From: Pseudomonas sp. GR 6-02
GTDB lineage: Bacteria; Pseudomonadota; Gammaproteobacteria; Pseudomonadales; Pseudomonadaceae
Reading direction: 5' to 3'
DNA length: 64,000 nt
Assembly: GCF_001655615.1 (NCBI RefSeq)
Contig: NZ_CP011567.1
Location: 6,110,001-6,174,000 of the forward strand
Shown: piece after piece, positions 1 to 10,752 of the stretch
Layout: each line of letters begins with the position of its first letter
Numbering within the stretch: the stretch's first letter is position 1
Program-made: the position numbers and the translations under genes
The notes under the pieces: model-generated
Told to the model about the DNA's origin: nothing
Databases searched by the model: none
What the model saw: the letters and a program-made list of their open reading frames with translations, nothing else

Positions 1-64
1 GATACGAATTCTCGACAAGTACGAATGCCGCACGGAGAATAGTCGCCTGCTGACAGGAGTCCCT
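1..64. other. Left edge: leader of the DUF2059 gene
   Basis: This short stretch precedes the first gene. It holds a Shine-Dalgarno match AGGAG at 55-59, five bases before the ATG at 65. One frame stays open across it without a start, so the tail of an upstream gene cannot be excluded. I see no recognisable protein in it. Confidence 0.4.
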
Positions 65-817
65 ATGCGTCGCTTGCTTTTCTCACTGTTGATGTTCTGC
101 GTTTTGCCCGCCTGGGCGGACGGCCACGACCAGTTGTACAAGGTCGCCGGTTGGCCAGAACAACGCGCGCATTTCAACGATGCTCTCTCGGCCGCTCAGC
201 AGCGCTATCAGAACAGCTTGCCACCGGCAGTGTTCCAGGCCCTGGTCGACAACAGCAATCTGCGGTTCGCCCCCAAGGCCATGGACCAGCGCGCCGAAGC
301 GCAACTGCGCAAGAAGCTCGCCGACCCGAAACCTGCGCTGACCTTCTTTCAATCGCCCCTGGGCAAGAAAATCGTCGCCGCCGAACTGCTGGCGACCCGT
401 CGCGATCAATTGGCGAAAAACGCCAAGGGCTTGCCGAAGATGCAAGCCAGCGATACCCGTCAACTGATCATCGGCCACCTGGCCCAGGCCCTGCCCGCCC
501 GCGAGGCCGGCGCTGAAGTCAGCCTGGCGATCGCAGGCGTCGCGGCCGACAGCCTGAGTTCGATGATCCCCGGCCTGCTCGGCAACGGTCAGGCTCAAGG
601 CATGTTGAACGGTCAGCGCCAGCGCCTGATGGAGCAGATCGGCGCCGACCTGAGCAACACGCTGCTGTATGTCTATCGCGACCTGTCGGATGACGAACTG
701 GAAGAGTTTTCGACCTTTGCCGAGTCCTCTGAAGGCAAGGCTTATTACCAAGCGGCATTGGCGGCGATTCGGGCGGGGTTGGCAGTGGGGCAAAGTACGT
801 CGAGCCTGACCCAGTAA
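65..817 (+). CDS. DUF2059 domain secreted protein
   Basis: A 250-residue protein of unknown biochemical role. The first 18 or so residues form a clear Sec signal peptide (MRRLLFSLLMFCVLPAWA) ending in AWA, so it should be periplasmic. The C-terminal part has the helical DUF2059 pattern: a segment with FFQSPLGKK near residue 95 and a second with EFSTFAESSEGKAYY near residue 220, both ending in a short aromatic/glycine motif. Start 65 is chosen because AGGAG lies five bases upstream. The gene stands alone, 42 bases before the end of the convergent hydrolase gene. Family membership is from recognised motifs; function is unknown. Confidence 0.8.
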   Translation: MRRLLFSLLMFCVLPAWADGHDQLYKVAGWPEQRAHFNDALSAAQQRYQNSLPPAVFQALVDNSNLRFAPKAMDQRAEAQLRKKLADPKPALTFFQSPLGKKIVAAELLATRRDQLAKNAKGLPKMQASDTRQLIIGHLAQALPAREAGAEVSLAIAGVAADSLSSMIPGLLGNGQAQGMLNGQRQRLMEQIGADLSNTLLYVYRDLSDDELEEFSTFAESSEGKAYYQAALAAIRAGLAVGQSTSSLTQ

Positions 818-859
818 TTTTTGGCGTCCGTGAAATGGCCCGCGAAGACTATCGAAATG

Positions 860-1807
860 TCACCGCCGATCCCGACTCATGCGCTTGGTCAAAAACCCGA
901 AATACTCCTGCCGCAACCCCGGCGACTCATTCGCCAGATGATGCCGCGCCTCAGGCAGCATCAACACCTGGGGCCGATCGAACTTGCCTCGCAGCACTTC
1001 AAGGTTGTGCTCCCAATCCACGGTCATGTCCGCCTGCCCCTGCACGATCAGCGGCCGCCGCGGGCTGCTCGGTGCCGCTTCGATACGCTTGATCCACCGT
1101 CCCAGCGCACCGACCCAGGCCGTTGGCAGACGCAGCGGTTGCAGCGGATCGGCCTGCAGGAACGCGAGGAAGTCAGGGTCGTTGGAATTCTCGCTGAAGC
1201 GCCGGGCGATGCCTTTGACAAACGGCTTGAGCAGGTAATAACTGAGCCGCGACCAACCCCAGGCTCGCGGCCGCACCAAGGGCGACAGCAGAATCACTTG
1301 CCCCTGGGCCGGGCTGCTCGCACCTTGATTGAGTACATGGTCGATCACAATCGCCCCGCCGGTGCTTTGCCCGCACAAGTGCCAGGGCTGCGGAAGGCCC
1401 AACGACTGCGCCTCGGCCAGCAGGCCTTGCAGGGCGCTCTGGTACTCGGCGAAGTCCTTGATACTCGCCCGTTCGCCACTGGACAAGCCATGCCCCGGCA
1501 GGTCGCAGGCGATTACCGCAAACCCTTGGTCCAGCGCCCACTCAATCACATGCCGGTAGAGCCCGGTGTGATCGTAGAAGCCGTGAAATAGAAACAGCGT
1601 CGCCTTCGCCCGCTCGGGCCACCAGAGCTGGCTGACCACTTCATAACCATCGATCTCGAAACGCCCCAAGCCACGGCGCAGGGTCCGCTGTGGAAAATCC
1701 AGCCCGTAAAAACGCTGATAGGCCATGGCCTCCGTCGACAGCGGCCGCCACTCGGCCAACGGCCGCAGGCTGGCACGCAAATGATCGGGGTCGAAAGTGG
1801 CAGACAT
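860..1807 (-). CDS. Alpha/beta hydrolase, monoacylglycerol-lipase-like
   Basis: A 315-residue serine hydrolase of the Hydrolase_4 / lysophospholipase type. The nucleophile elbow is GQSTG with Ser148, the oxyanion strand carries FHGFYDHTG near residue 74, and DLPGHGLSSG near 102 is the usual family signature. Asp in QGQADMTVD and His in EARHHLANE near the C terminus complete a plausible catalytic triad. No signal peptide is visible, so it is probably cytoplasmic or membrane-associated. It likely cleaves an acylglycerol or another ester; the substrate is not readable from sequence. It is transcribed divergently from the following DUF6436 gene. Confidence 0.8.
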   Translation of the reverse strand: MSATFDPDHLRASLRPLAEWRPLSTEAMAYQRFYGLDFPQRTLRRGLGRFEIDGYEVVSQLWWPERAKATLFLFHGFYDHTGLYRHVIEWALDQGFAVIACDLPGHGLSSGERASIKDFAEYQSALQGLLAEAQSLGLPQPWHLCGQSTGGAIVIDHVLNQGASSPAQGQVILLSPLVRPRAWGWSRLSYYLLKPFVKGIARRFSENSNDPDFLAFLQADPLQPLRLPTAWVGALGRWIKRIEAAPSSPRRPLIVQGQADMTVDWEHNLEVLRGKFDRPQVLMLPEARHHLANESPGLRQEYFGFLTKRMSRDRR

Positions 1808-1904
1808 GGGCTATTCCAGAGCGCTAAACGGACTTTATCGGCCTGCGATATTCATCTGTCGCAGCAAGCATGGCAAGCTAGCCGACCTTCGAGGATTGAA
1901 ACCC

Positions 1905-2483
1905 ATGCGCCCGGCCTATCGCACCACACTGCTTGCCAGCCTGCTCGCCCTTGTGTGTGCCAGTGTGCTGTGGGCCGCTTACGACTGGTTTCAGGGACGC
2001 TACCTGCGAGCCTTCAGTTCGCACACCGCCGTGTTCTCCGGCGACCCGTTGCGCCTGCCCGACGAACTCGCCGGCCCCGGCGCCATTCGCCTGGTGCACT
2101 TCTGGGACCCGGCCTGCCCATGCAATGTCGGCAACCAACAACACCTGACTGAACTGGTTGAGCAATATGTACCGCAGGGCGTCGAGTTCTATACGGTACA
2201 AAAGCCCGGCAGTCACGGCCAGTTGCCCGGCACCTTGAGCCGCCTGAAAACCCTCGCTGCCCTGCCTGGCTCCGAACAGATTCCCGCCAGTCCGGCAGTG
2301 GCGATATGGGACCGCGACGGCAAGCTGGCATATTTCGGCCCGTACAGCGAAGGCCTGACCTGCAATTCGAGCAACAGTTTTATCGAGCCTATCCTGCAAG
2401 CGCTGAACGCAGGCAGGGCGGTGAACGCCACCCATACGATGGCGGTGGGTTGCTACTGCCCGTGGCCCGCGGTGGCGAAGTAA
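1905..2483 (+). CDS. DUF6436 thioredoxin-fold-like membrane-anchored protein
   Basis: A 192-residue protein beginning with one N-terminal hydrophobic segment (residues about 7-26) that would anchor or export it. Start 1905 is preferred over the upstream ATG at 1797 because GAGG sits about 11 bases before it and the hydrophobic segment then lies at the N terminus. The motif HFWDPACPCN near residue 62 resembles a thioredoxin-fold active-site loop, with Cys-Pro-Cys in place of the usual CxxC. A second cysteine cluster, GCYCPW, lies at the C terminus. This suggests a periplasmic redox or metal-handling protein, but that is inference. It is followed by the acylase gene on the same strand. Confidence 0.65.
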   Translation: MRPAYRTTLLASLLALVCASVLWAAYDWFQGRYLRAFSSHTAVFSGDPLRLPDELAGPGAIRLVHFWDPACPCNVGNQQHLTELVEQYVPQGVEFYTVQKPGSHGQLPGTLSRLKTLAALPGSEQIPASPAVAIWDRDGKLAYFGPYSEGLTCNSSNSFIEPILQALNAGRAVNATHTMAVGCYCPWPAVAK

Positions 2484-2586
2484 GGCATTCCTGACTTTTC
2501 CAGGACCGCGATGCCCGGCACAGGAGGTCTGTGCTACACGTTTGCAGCCCACACGGGCGGCAATCCCGAAAGAACAAGGAGCCACC

Positions 2587-4989
2587 ATGAAACGCGTCCT
2601 GACCGTACTTGCCTTGCTGATCGTCGCGCTCGCCGCCGGGGGCGGCTGGTATGTGTACAGCAAACAACCGACGCGCCAGGGCCAGGTGACGTTGCAGCAT
2701 CTGCAAGGCTCAGTGACCGTGCGCTACGACGAGCGCGGCGTGCCGCATATCCGCGCCGAAAATGAAACCGACCTCTACCGCGCCCTCGGCTACGTGCAGG
2801 CCCAGGACCGACTATTCCAGATGGAAGCCGTGCGGCGCCTGGCCCGTGGTGAGCTGGCCGAAGTCCTCGGCCCGAAACTGCTCGACACCGACAAACTGTT
2901 TCGCAGCCTGCGCATCCGCGAACGTGCTGACAGTTACGTGGCCGCGCTGGATCGTGAGTCGCCGGCGTGGAAGGCCCTGCAAGCCTATCTGGACGGCATC
3001 AATCAATATCAGGACAGCCACGCCGCGCCAGTAGAGTTCGACGTGCTGGGAATCCCCAAGCGCCCTTTCACCGCCGAAGACAGCATCAGCATCGCCGGCT
3101 ACATGGCCTACAGCTTTGCCGCGGCGTTTCGCACCGAACCCTTGCTGACTTACGTGCGTGACCAACTGGGCGCCGATTACCTGAACATCTTCGACCTCGA
3201 CTGGCAGCCCAAGGGCGTGCTGGCCAAAAGGCGCCCCAGCCCCGCGCCGGTCCTCGCCGCCAGTGACTGGAAAGACCTGAACGCCCTTGCCCGTCTGAGT
3301 GAGCAGGCTCTGGCCGACCACGGCCTGCCGCAATTCGAAGGCAGCAACGCCTGGGTGATTTCCGGCAACCGCAGCAAAAGCGGCAAGCCGCTGCTGGCCG
3401 GTGACCCGCACATACGCTTCTCGGTGCCGTCAGTGTGGTACGAGGCGCACCTGTCGGCGCCAGGCTTCGAGCTGTATGGCTACCATCAGGCGCTGGTGCC
3501 GTTTGCATTTCTCGGCCACAACCTGGACTTCGGCTGGAGCCTGACGATGTTCCAGAACGACGATCTGGACCTGATCGCCGAGAAGGTCAACCCGGACAAC
3601 CCGAACCAGGTCTGGTATCGCGGCAAGTGGGTGGACATGGTCACCACCGAACAACAGATCGCAGTGAAAGGCCAGTCACCGGTCACATTGACGCTGCGCC
3701 AGTCGCCCCATGGCCCGATCGTCAACGATGCGCTTGGCACTGCCGCCGGCAAGACGCCGGTTGCCATGTGGTGGGCGTTCCTCGAAACCCCGAATCCGAT
3801 CCTTGACGGCTTCTACCAGCTCAATCGCGCCGACACCCTGGCCAAGGCCCGCGCCGCGGCCGCCAAGGTTCAGGCTCCAGGGTTGAACATCGTCTACGCC
3901 AACGCCAAGGGCGACATCGGCTGGTGGGCCTCGGCGTTGCTGCCCAAGCGTCCGGCCGGGGTGAAGCCCGGTTTCATCCTCGACGGCAGCACCCCTCAGG
4001 CGGACAAGGAAGGTTTTTACCCGTTCAGTGCCAACCCGCAGGAAGAGAACCCGGCGCGGGGCTACATCGTCTCGGCCAACTTCCAACCGGTGTCGCCGAC
4101 CGGCATGGAAATTCCCGGCTACTACAACCTCGCCGATCGCGGGCAGCAGCTCAATCGCCAGCTCAGCGACAAGAACGTGAAGTGGGACAACGCGGCCAAC
4201 CAGAAGCTGCAACTGGGTACGACCACCGCCTACGGGCCGCGCTTGCTGGCGCCTTTGCTGCCGGTACTGCGTGAAGTGGTGAGCGACCCGGCCGAACTCA
4301 AACTGGTGGAGCAACTGGCGCAGTGGAGCGGCGATTACCCGCTGGACTCCATCAGCGCCACCCTGTTCAACCAGTTCCTGTTCAACCTCGCCGACGCGGC
4401 GCTGCGCGATGAACTGGGCAATGACTTCTTCGAAACGCTGCTCCCGACCCGGGTGATCGATGCCGCGCTGCCGCGCCTGGCGGCCTCCGCCGACTCGCCG
4501 TGGTGGGACAACCGCAACACCCCTGGCAAGGAAACCCGCGCCGATACGGTCAAGGTGGCCTGGCAAGCGAGCATGGCTCATCTCAAAGCCACCCTTGGCG
4601 CCGATTCCGCGCAATGGCAGTGGGGCAAGGCGCACACCCTGACCCACGGCCATCCGCTGGGGATGCAAAAGCCCCTGGACCAGATTTTCAACGTTGGCCC
4701 ATTCGCGGCCCCCGGCACCCACGAAGTACCGAACAACCTCTCGGCCAAGATCGGCCCGGCGCCGTGGCCCGTGACCTACGGCCCGTCGACCCGGCGGCTG
4801 ATCGACTTCGCCGACCCGGCCCACAGCCTGACCATCAACCCGGTGGGCCAGAGCGGCGTGCCGTTCGACAGCCATTATGCCGACCAGGCCGAGGCGTATA
4901 TCGAAGGGGTTTATTACCAGGCGAATTTCAATGAGGAAGAAGTGATGGCCAATACCCGCAGCACCTTGAAGCTGTTGCCGGCGCGGTAG
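2587..4989 (+). CDS. hacB: Penicillin-acylase-family N-terminal-nucleophile hydrolase (HacB-like AHL acylase)
   Basis: An 800-residue exported acylase precursor. A Sec signal lies at residues 1-20. The alpha-chain motif ERGVPHIRAENETDLYRALGY is followed by QAQDRLFQME, and the beta chain would begin at Ser253 in the motif EGSNAW, the autocatalytic nucleophile of this family. Downstream blocks such as AGDPHI and HGPIVND are also present. Start 2587 follows AAGGAG. The family cleaves acyl side chains from penicillins or acyl-homoserine lactones. In P. aeruginosa the AHL acylase HacB (PA0305) is the gene next to spuH, and the same adjacency occurs here, which supports orthology. The true substrate is not shown by the sequence. 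Confidence 0.8.
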   Translation: MKRVLTVLALLIVALAAGGGWYVYSKQPTRQGQVTLQHLQGSVTVRYDERGVPHIRAENETDLYRALGYVQAQDRLFQMEAVRRLARGELAEVLGPKLLDTDKLFRSLRIRERADSYVAALDRESPAWKALQAYLDGINQYQDSHAAPVEFDVLGIPKRPFTAEDSISIAGYMAYSFAAAFRTEPLLTYVRDQLGADYLNIFDLDWQPKGVLAKRRPSPAPVLAASDWKDLNALARLSEQALADHGLPQFEGSNAWVISGNRSKSGKPLLAGDPHIRFSVPSVWYEAHLSAPGFELYGYHQALVPFAFLGHNLDFGWSLTMFQNDDLDLIAEKVNPDNPNQVWYRGKWVDMVTTEQQIAVKGQSPVTLTLRQSPHGPIVNDALGTAAGKTPVAMWWAFLETPNPILDGFYQLNRADTLAKARAAAAKVQAPGLNIVYANAKGDIGWWASALLPKRPAGVKPGFILDGSTPQADKEGFYPFSANPQEENPARGYIVSANFQPVSPTGMEIPGYYNLADRGQQLNRQLSDKNVKWDNAANQKLQLGTTTAYGPRLLAPLLPVLREVVSDPAELKLVEQLAQWSGDYPLDSISATLFNQFLFNLADAALRDELGNDFFETLLPTRVIDAALPRLAASADSPWWDNRNTPGKETRADTVKVAWQASMAHLKATLGADSAQWQWGKAHTLTHGHPLGMQKPLDQIFNVGPFAAPGTHEVPNNLSAKIGPAPWPVTYGPSTRRLIDFADPAHSLTINPVGQSGVPFDSHYADQAEAYIEGVYYQANFNEEEVMANTRSTLKLLPAR

Positions 4990-5042
4990 ATTTTTTCTGG
5001 CCGGGCTGACGCCTTCGCCACAAAACTCTGGGCCATAAAGTC

Positions 5043-5118
5043 AAAAAATCGCAGCCTGCGGCAACTCTTACGGGATTCACATTCCACTGTAGGAGCTGCC
5101 GCAGGTTGCGATCTTTTG
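5043..5118. repeat. REPIN-like inverted repeat
   Basis: Two inverted copies of a palindromic unit, AAATCGCAGCCTGCGGCAACTC and its near reverse complement ending in GCAGGTTGCGATCTTT, are separated by about 30 bases. It lies between the convergent acylase and spuH genes and may act as a transcript end for both. A close relative occurs at 43286-43364. Confidence 0.7.
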
Positions 5119-5131
5119 ATCGGCAGCAGTT

Positions 5132-6022
5132 TTAAGCCGCTTCCGGTGCCTGCGCCCGACGTACGTCCGGTTGTTTCCAGGAGTCGGCAGCGGCTTCCTC
5201 GATGGCTTGCTGGATCGCACGTTTGCGGCTTTCTTCGGCGCGACGGCTGAAGAACCAGACCAGGAAGGTCACCAGCGACACCGCCAGCAGAATCAGGCTG
5301 GCCACGGCGTTGATCTCAGGCTTCACGCCCAGGCGCACCGCCGAGAACACTTCCATCGGCAGGGTCGTGGAGCCTGGCCCGGACACAAAGCTCGCCAACA
5401 CCAAATCATCCAGCGACAAGGCAAACGACATCATGCCGCCGGCCGCCAGTGACGGCGCGATCATCGGGATGGTGATCAGGAAGAACACTTTCCATGGCCG
5501 CGCACCGAGGTCCATGGCCGCTTCTTCGATGGACAAATCCAATTCACGCAAGCGCGCCGACACCACCACCGCCACATAGGCTGCACAGAATGTGGTGTGA
5601 GCGATCCAGATGGTGACGATGCCGCGCTCCTGCGGCCAGCCGATCATCTGCGCCATGGCCACGAACAGCAGCAACAGCGACAGACCGGTGATCACTTCCG
5701 GCATCACCAGCGGCGCCGTCACCAGGCCGCCAAACAGTGTGCGGCCCTTGAAGCGGGTGATGCGGGTCAGCACGAACGCCGCCAGCGTCCCCAATGCCAC
5801 CGCCGCTATCGCCGTGTAGCAAGCGATTTCCAGCGAGCGCACCACTGAGCCCATCAGTTGCGTGTTGTCGAGCAGGCCGACGTACCACTTCACCGACCAG
5901 CCGCCCCACACCGTTACCAGTTTCGAGGCGTTGAACGAGTAGATCACCAGGATCAGCATCGGTGCGTAGATGAACAGCAGACCCAGCACCAGCATCAGGT
6001 TCGAGAAACGGAAGCGCTTCAT
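5132..6022 (-). CDS. spuH: Polyamine ABC transporter permease (PotI type)
   Basis: A 296-residue inner-membrane permease, the second of the two that form the channel of the polyamine importer. It has about six hydrophobic helices and the cytoplasmic EAA loop (EEAAMDLGARPWKVFFLITIP near residue 155) that docks on the ATPase. Its start overlaps the stop of spuG by four bases (ATGA at 6019-6022), so the two are translationally coupled. The C-terminal tail is charged and extends beyond the last helix. It is the last gene of the spu operon. Assignment by order and motif; in E. coli terms it is PotI. Confidence 0.92.
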   Translation of the reverse strand: MKRFRFSNLMLVLGLLFIYAPMLILVIYSFNASKLVTVWGGWSVKWYVGLLDNTQLMGSVVRSLEIACYTAIAAVALGTLAAFVLTRITRFKGRTLFGGLVTAPLVMPEVITGLSLLLLFVAMAQMIGWPQERGIVTIWIAHTTFCAAYVAVVVSARLRELDLSIEEAAMDLGARPWKVFFLITIPMIAPSLAAGGMMSFALSLDDLVLASFVSGPGSTTLPMEVFSAVRLGVKPEINAVASLILLAVSLVTFLVWFFSRRAEESRKRAIQQAIEEAAADSWKQPDVRRAQAPEAA

Positions 6023-6939
6023 TCTTTACCCTCCATTTCCTTGGCCTGACTGCGGTTGAACAGGATGATCGGCACAATCAGGATTGCCAGCATCACCACC
6101 GCCAGGGCAGACGCCACCGGCCAGTCGCGGTTGTTGAAGAACTCTTGCCAGAGCACTTTACCGATCATCAGGGTTTCCGGACCACCGAGCAGTTCCGGGA
6201 TCACGAACTCCCCCACCACCGGGATGAACACCAGCATGCAGCCGGCGATAATGCCGTTTTTCGACAGCGGCACGGTGATCTTCCAGAAGCTGTTGAAGTT
6301 GCTCGAACCGAGGTCCGATGCGGCTTCCAGCAGGCTGTGATCGTGTTTCACCAGGTTGGCGTAGAGCGGCAGGATCATGAACGGCAGATAGGAGTAAACA
6401 ACCCCGATATAAACCGCCAGGTTGGTATTGAGGATCTGCAACGGCTCGTCGATCCAGCCCATGCTCATCAGAAAACCATTGAGCAGCCCGTTGTTGCTGA
6501 GGATGCCCATCCACGCATACACGCGGATCAGGATCGCGGTCCAGGTCGGCATCATGATCAGCAGCACCAGCACCGTTTGCAGCTCTTTGCGGGCGGTGGC
6601 AATGCCATAGGCCATCGGGTAGCCGATCAGCAGGCAGAGGATGGTGCTGAACAGCGCCATCTTCAGCGAGCCTAGGTAAGCGGCGATGTACAACTCGTCA
6701 TCGCCCAGCATCGCGTAGTTGGCCAGGTTGAGCAGCACCTGCAGTTTCTGGTCAACGAAGGTGTAGATCTCGGTGTACGGCGGAATGGCCACGTCGGCTT
6801 CAGCGAAGCTGATCTTCAGGACGATGAAGAACGGCAGCATGAAGAACATGAACAGCCAGATGAACGGAACCCCGATGACCAGCTGACGGCCACCGGGAAG
6901 TATTCGATTGAGCCGGCGTTTGAGTTTGCGCATGTTCAT
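6019..6939 (-). CDS. spuG: Polyamine ABC transporter permease (PotH type)
   Basis: A 306-residue permease partner of spuH. The start at 6939 gives an ATGA overlap with the stop of spuF (6936-6939), the same coupling seen at its other end, and so is preferred to an upstream start. The N terminus is basic (MRKLKRRLNR) and is followed by a first helix near residue 20. An EAA-type loop, LLEAASDLGSSNFNSFWKIT, lies near residue 200. Together with SpuF and SpuH it should import polyamines delivered by SpuD or SpuE. Family and order agree; in E. coli terms it is PotH. Confidence 0.92.
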   Translation of the reverse strand: MNMRKLKRRLNRILPGGRQLVIGVPFIWLFMFFMLPFFIVLKISFAEADVAIPPYTEIYTFVDQKLQVLLNLANYAMLGDDELYIAAYLGSLKMALFSTILCLLIGYPMAYGIATARKELQTVLVLLIMMPTWTAILIRVYAWMGILSNNGLLNGFLMSMGWIDEPLQILNTNLAVYIGVVYSYLPFMILPLYANLVKHDHSLLEAASDLGSSNFNSFWKITVPLSKNGIIAGCMLVFIPVVGEFVIPELLGGPETLMIGKVLWQEFFNNRDWPVASALAVVMLAILIVPIILFNRSQAKEMEGKE

Positions 6940-8078
6940 GAGCGAAGTACCACGCCGCTGTCGTCTTCCCACCACACGTAAACCTGGTCACCCCAGGTCG
7001 GGCGCTGGCCACGGCGCTCGGCGTTGGCGACGAAGGACTGCACCAGCTTGCCGCTCGGCAGTTCGACGTAGAACACCGAATGGCCGCCGAGGTAGGCGAT
7101 GTCGTGCACCTTGCCGCTGGACCAGTTGTGTTCGCAGGTCGGCATTTCGGCCGTCACCAGCAGTTTTTCCGGACGGATCGCATAGGTAACGGACTTGTCC
7201 TGCACCGAGGTGCTGATGCCGTGACCCACGTAAATGTTGCGGTCCAGATCCTTGCAGGTGATCAGTGCATGGCCCTCGGCATCGTCCACCACTTCACCTT
7301 CGAAGATGTTGACGTTGCCGATGAATTCGCAGACCAGGCGGCTGGTCGGGGTTTCGTAGATGTCGATCGGGCTGCCGATCTGGGCGATCCAGCCCAGGTG
7401 CATGATCGCGATGCGCTCGGCCATGGTCATGGCCTCTTCCTGGTCGTGGGTCACCATGACGCAGGTTACGCCGACGCGCTCGATGATCTCGACCAGTTCC
7501 AGCTGCATTTGCGAACGCAGCTTCTTGTCCAGCGCGCCCATCGGTTCGTCGAGCAACAACAGCTTCGGCCGCTTGGCCAACGAACGCGCCAGGGCCACGC
7601 GCTGACGCTGACCACCGGACAGCTGATGCGGTTTGCGCTTGGCGTACTCGCTCATCTGCACCAGCTTGAGCATCTCGGCCACGCGGGCATCGACCTCGGC
7701 CGTCGGGATCTTGTCCTGCTTGAGGCCGAAAGCGATGTTCTGCGCCACGGTCATGTGCGGGAACAAGGCGTAGGACTGGAACATCATGTTGATCGGCCGC
7801 TCGTACGGCGGCATGTCAGTGATGTCTACGCCATCAAGGAAAATGCGCCCCTCCGTGGGCCGTTCAAAACCTGCCAGCATCCGCAGCAAGGTGGATTTGC
7901 CCGAACCCGAGCCGCCGAGCAAGGCGAAGATTTCGCCTTTCTTGATTTCCAGGGACACGTCGTCCACGGCAATCGTCTCGTCGAACTTTTTGGTGACCCG
8001 GTCGATTTTGACCAACACCTGTTTAGGTGATTGGTCGCCCTCGAGGGCTTTCTTATAGGCGCCGGAGGCAACTGCCAT
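6936..8078 (-). CDS. spuF: Polyamine ABC transporter ATP-binding protein (PotG type)
   Basis: A 380-residue ATPase that powers the polyamine importer. Walker A is GGSGSGKS (residues 55-62), the signature is LSGGQ (153-157), Walker B is LLLLDEP (173-179), and a switch histidine follows in VTHDQEEA. The C-terminal 130 residues form the TOBE-type regulatory domain typical of the MalK/PotG group. It lies 61 bases after spuE and overlaps spuG by four bases. Start 8078 is an ATG. Confidence 0.93.
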   Translation of the reverse strand: MAVASGAYKKALEGDQSPKQVLVKIDRVTKKFDETIAVDDVSLEIKKGEIFALLGGSGSGKSTLLRMLAGFERPTEGRIFLDGVDITDMPPYERPINMMFQSYALFPHMTVAQNIAFGLKQDKIPTAEVDARVAEMLKLVQMSEYAKRKPHQLSGGQRQRVALARSLAKRPKLLLLDEPMGALDKKLRSQMQLELVEIIERVGVTCVMVTHDQEEAMTMAERIAIMHLGWIAQIGSPIDIYETPTSRLVCEFIGNVNIFEGEVVDDAEGHALITCKDLDRNIYVGHGISTSVQDKSVTYAIRPEKLLVTAEMPTCEHNWSSGKVHDIAYLGGHSVFYVELPSGKLVQSFVANAERRGQRPTWGDQVYVWWEDDSGVVLRS

Positions 8079-8139
8079 TTACGAAACTCCCAACAGAATT
8101 TGCAGTTCGCTCAATGTGGCGAACCTGGATAGTTTGACG

Positions 8140-9279
<1,140 letters not shown>

Positions 9280-9365
9280 CTACATGACAGCCATGGCTGC
9301 CTGACAACAAAACCGGCGCGCAACTTACCCTCGAAAAACCGTTCCAGCAAACTTTATGAAGATCC

Positions 9366-9466
9366 TGTAGCAGCGGCCGCAGGCTGCATTCAACTGCGAA
9401 GCAGTTGTGCTGTCGAAAAGCGGAGGTCCTTCGGACCTCAACGCAGCCTTCGGCAGCTGCTACAGG
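9366..9466. repeat. REPIN-like hairpin between spuD and spuE
   Basis: Outer arms TGTAGCAGCGGCCGCAGGCTGC and the reverse complement near GCAGCCTTCGGCAGCTGCTACA enclose two smaller hairpins (CAACTGCGAAGCAGTTG and GAGGTCCTTCGGACCTC). The element sits within the 238-base gap between the two binding-protein genes of one operon, where it could stabilise the spuD message or attenuate read-through to spuE. Confidence 0.75.
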
Positions 9467-9475
9467 GTTTATTAC

Positions 9476-10585
9476 TTATTTACCGGATTTGATCTTGGTC
9501 CAGCTGCGGGTCAGTTCGCGCTGGGTTGCGGCTGGCAAATCAGCGATCGCATACAGCTTGGCCTGTACTTCAGGAGTCGGATAGATGCCCGGATCCGAAG
9601 TGATGTCCTTGCTCACATACTGGGTGGCTTCAGCATTACCGTTAGGGAAACGCACAGCGTTGGTGATGTCAGCCATTACTTTCGGTTGCAGCAGGTAGTT
9701 CATGAACTTGTAGGCCCCCTCGACGTTTTCCGCATCCTTGGGGATTGCGACCATGTCGTAGAAGCTGCCAGCGCCTTCTTTTGGAATGGCGTAGCTGACT
9801 TTCACCTTGTCACCGGCTTCGGCAGCACGGGACTTGGCTTGCTGGACGTCACCCGAATAGCCGACGGCTACGCAGATGTTGCCGTTGGCCAGGTCCGAGA
9901 TGTACTTCGAGGAGTGGAAGTAGGTGATCGAAGGACGAATCTTGAGGAACAGCTCCTCGGCTTTCTTGATGTCTTCTTTCTTCTGGCTGTCGGTTGGCAG
10001 ACCCAGGTAATGCAGGGCGACCGGCAGCATTTCGGTAGGCGAATCCAGGAAGCTCACACCGCAGCCCTTGAGCTTGGCAATGTTTTCAGGCTTGAGCAGG
10101 GTGTCCCAGGAATCGATCGTGTCGACGCCCAGTGCTGCCTTGACTTTCTCAGGGTTGTAACCGATCCCGATCGAGCCCCACATGTAAGGGAAGGCATGTT
10201 TGTTGTCCGGGTCACTGACGGAAACCGCTTTAAGCAGTGATTTGTTCAGGTTGCCGTAGTTGGACAGCTTGGACTTGTCCAGCTCCCGGTAAACACCGGC
10301 CTTGATTTGCTTGGCGAGGAAGTTGTTCGACGGTACGACAACGTCGTAACCGGACTTGCCTGCCAGCAACTTGGCTTCCAGGGTTTCGTTGCTGTCGAAT
10401 ACGTCGTACACCACCTTGATCCCGGACTCTTTTTCGAAGTTCGCGATGGTGTCCGGTGCGATGTAATCGGACCAGTTGTACACGTGCAGCACTTTATCGT
10501 CGGCCTGAACGGCGCCCGCCATCACGCCCATCAGGGACATGGCGAGGAGGGTCTTGCCAGTTATCTTCATACCTAATGCCTTCAT
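9476..10585 (-). CDS. spuD: Periplasmic polyamine-binding protein (PotF type, SpuD position)
   Basis: A 369-residue secreted binding protein, paralogous to spuE, with a signal peptide ending GAVQA and the mature motif [16 protein letters not shown]. Start 10585 is chosen because GGAG lies eight bases upstream and the signal peptide then starts at the N terminus; an inner ATG at 10570 would also give a signal. By position it corresponds to SpuD, the putrescine-preferring receptor. It is the first transport gene after the catabolic genes in the leftward operon, 167 bases after spuC. Confidence 0.9.
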   Translation of the reverse strand: MKALGMKITGKTLLAMSLMGVMAGAVQADDKVLHVYNWSDYIAPDTIANFEKESGIKVVYDVFDSNETLEAKLLAGKSGYDVVVPSNNFLAKQIKAGVYRELDKSKLSNYGNLNKSLLKAVSVSDPDNKHAFPYMWGSIGIGYNPEKVKAALGVDTIDSWDTLLKPENIAKLKGCGVSFLDSPTEMLPVALHYLGLPTDSQKKEDIKKAEELFLKIRPSITYFHSSKYISDLANGNICVAVGYSGDVQQAKSRAAEAGDKVKVSYAIPKEGAGSFYDMVAIPKDAENVEGAYKFMNYLLQPKVMADITNAVRFPNGNAEATQYVSKDITSDPGIYPTPEVQAKLYAIADLPAATQRELTRSWTKIKSGK

Positions 10586-10752
10586 GGGTAATGCTCCAGT
10601 TTTTCTTTTTAACCACGTGCTCAGCAGCCTGTTACAGGGCATCCGAACAACCGTTAGTCTGGCAAGATCCAAGGCAGGCTTTCAAGGAAAGCCCCATCCT
10701 TTGTTTGCACTGAGCGAAGTGCAGACATTGCACCTCGCTCAGAGCCTAGCAC

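Noticed and set aside
821..1591. Long open frame antisense to the alpha/beta hydrolase
   Set aside because: It mirrors the real gene in a GC-rich region, has no ribosome site and no recognisable domain. Many similar long antisense frames (for example at 11044-12357, 17990-20023, 22792-24330, 36091-37809) are rejected for the same reason.
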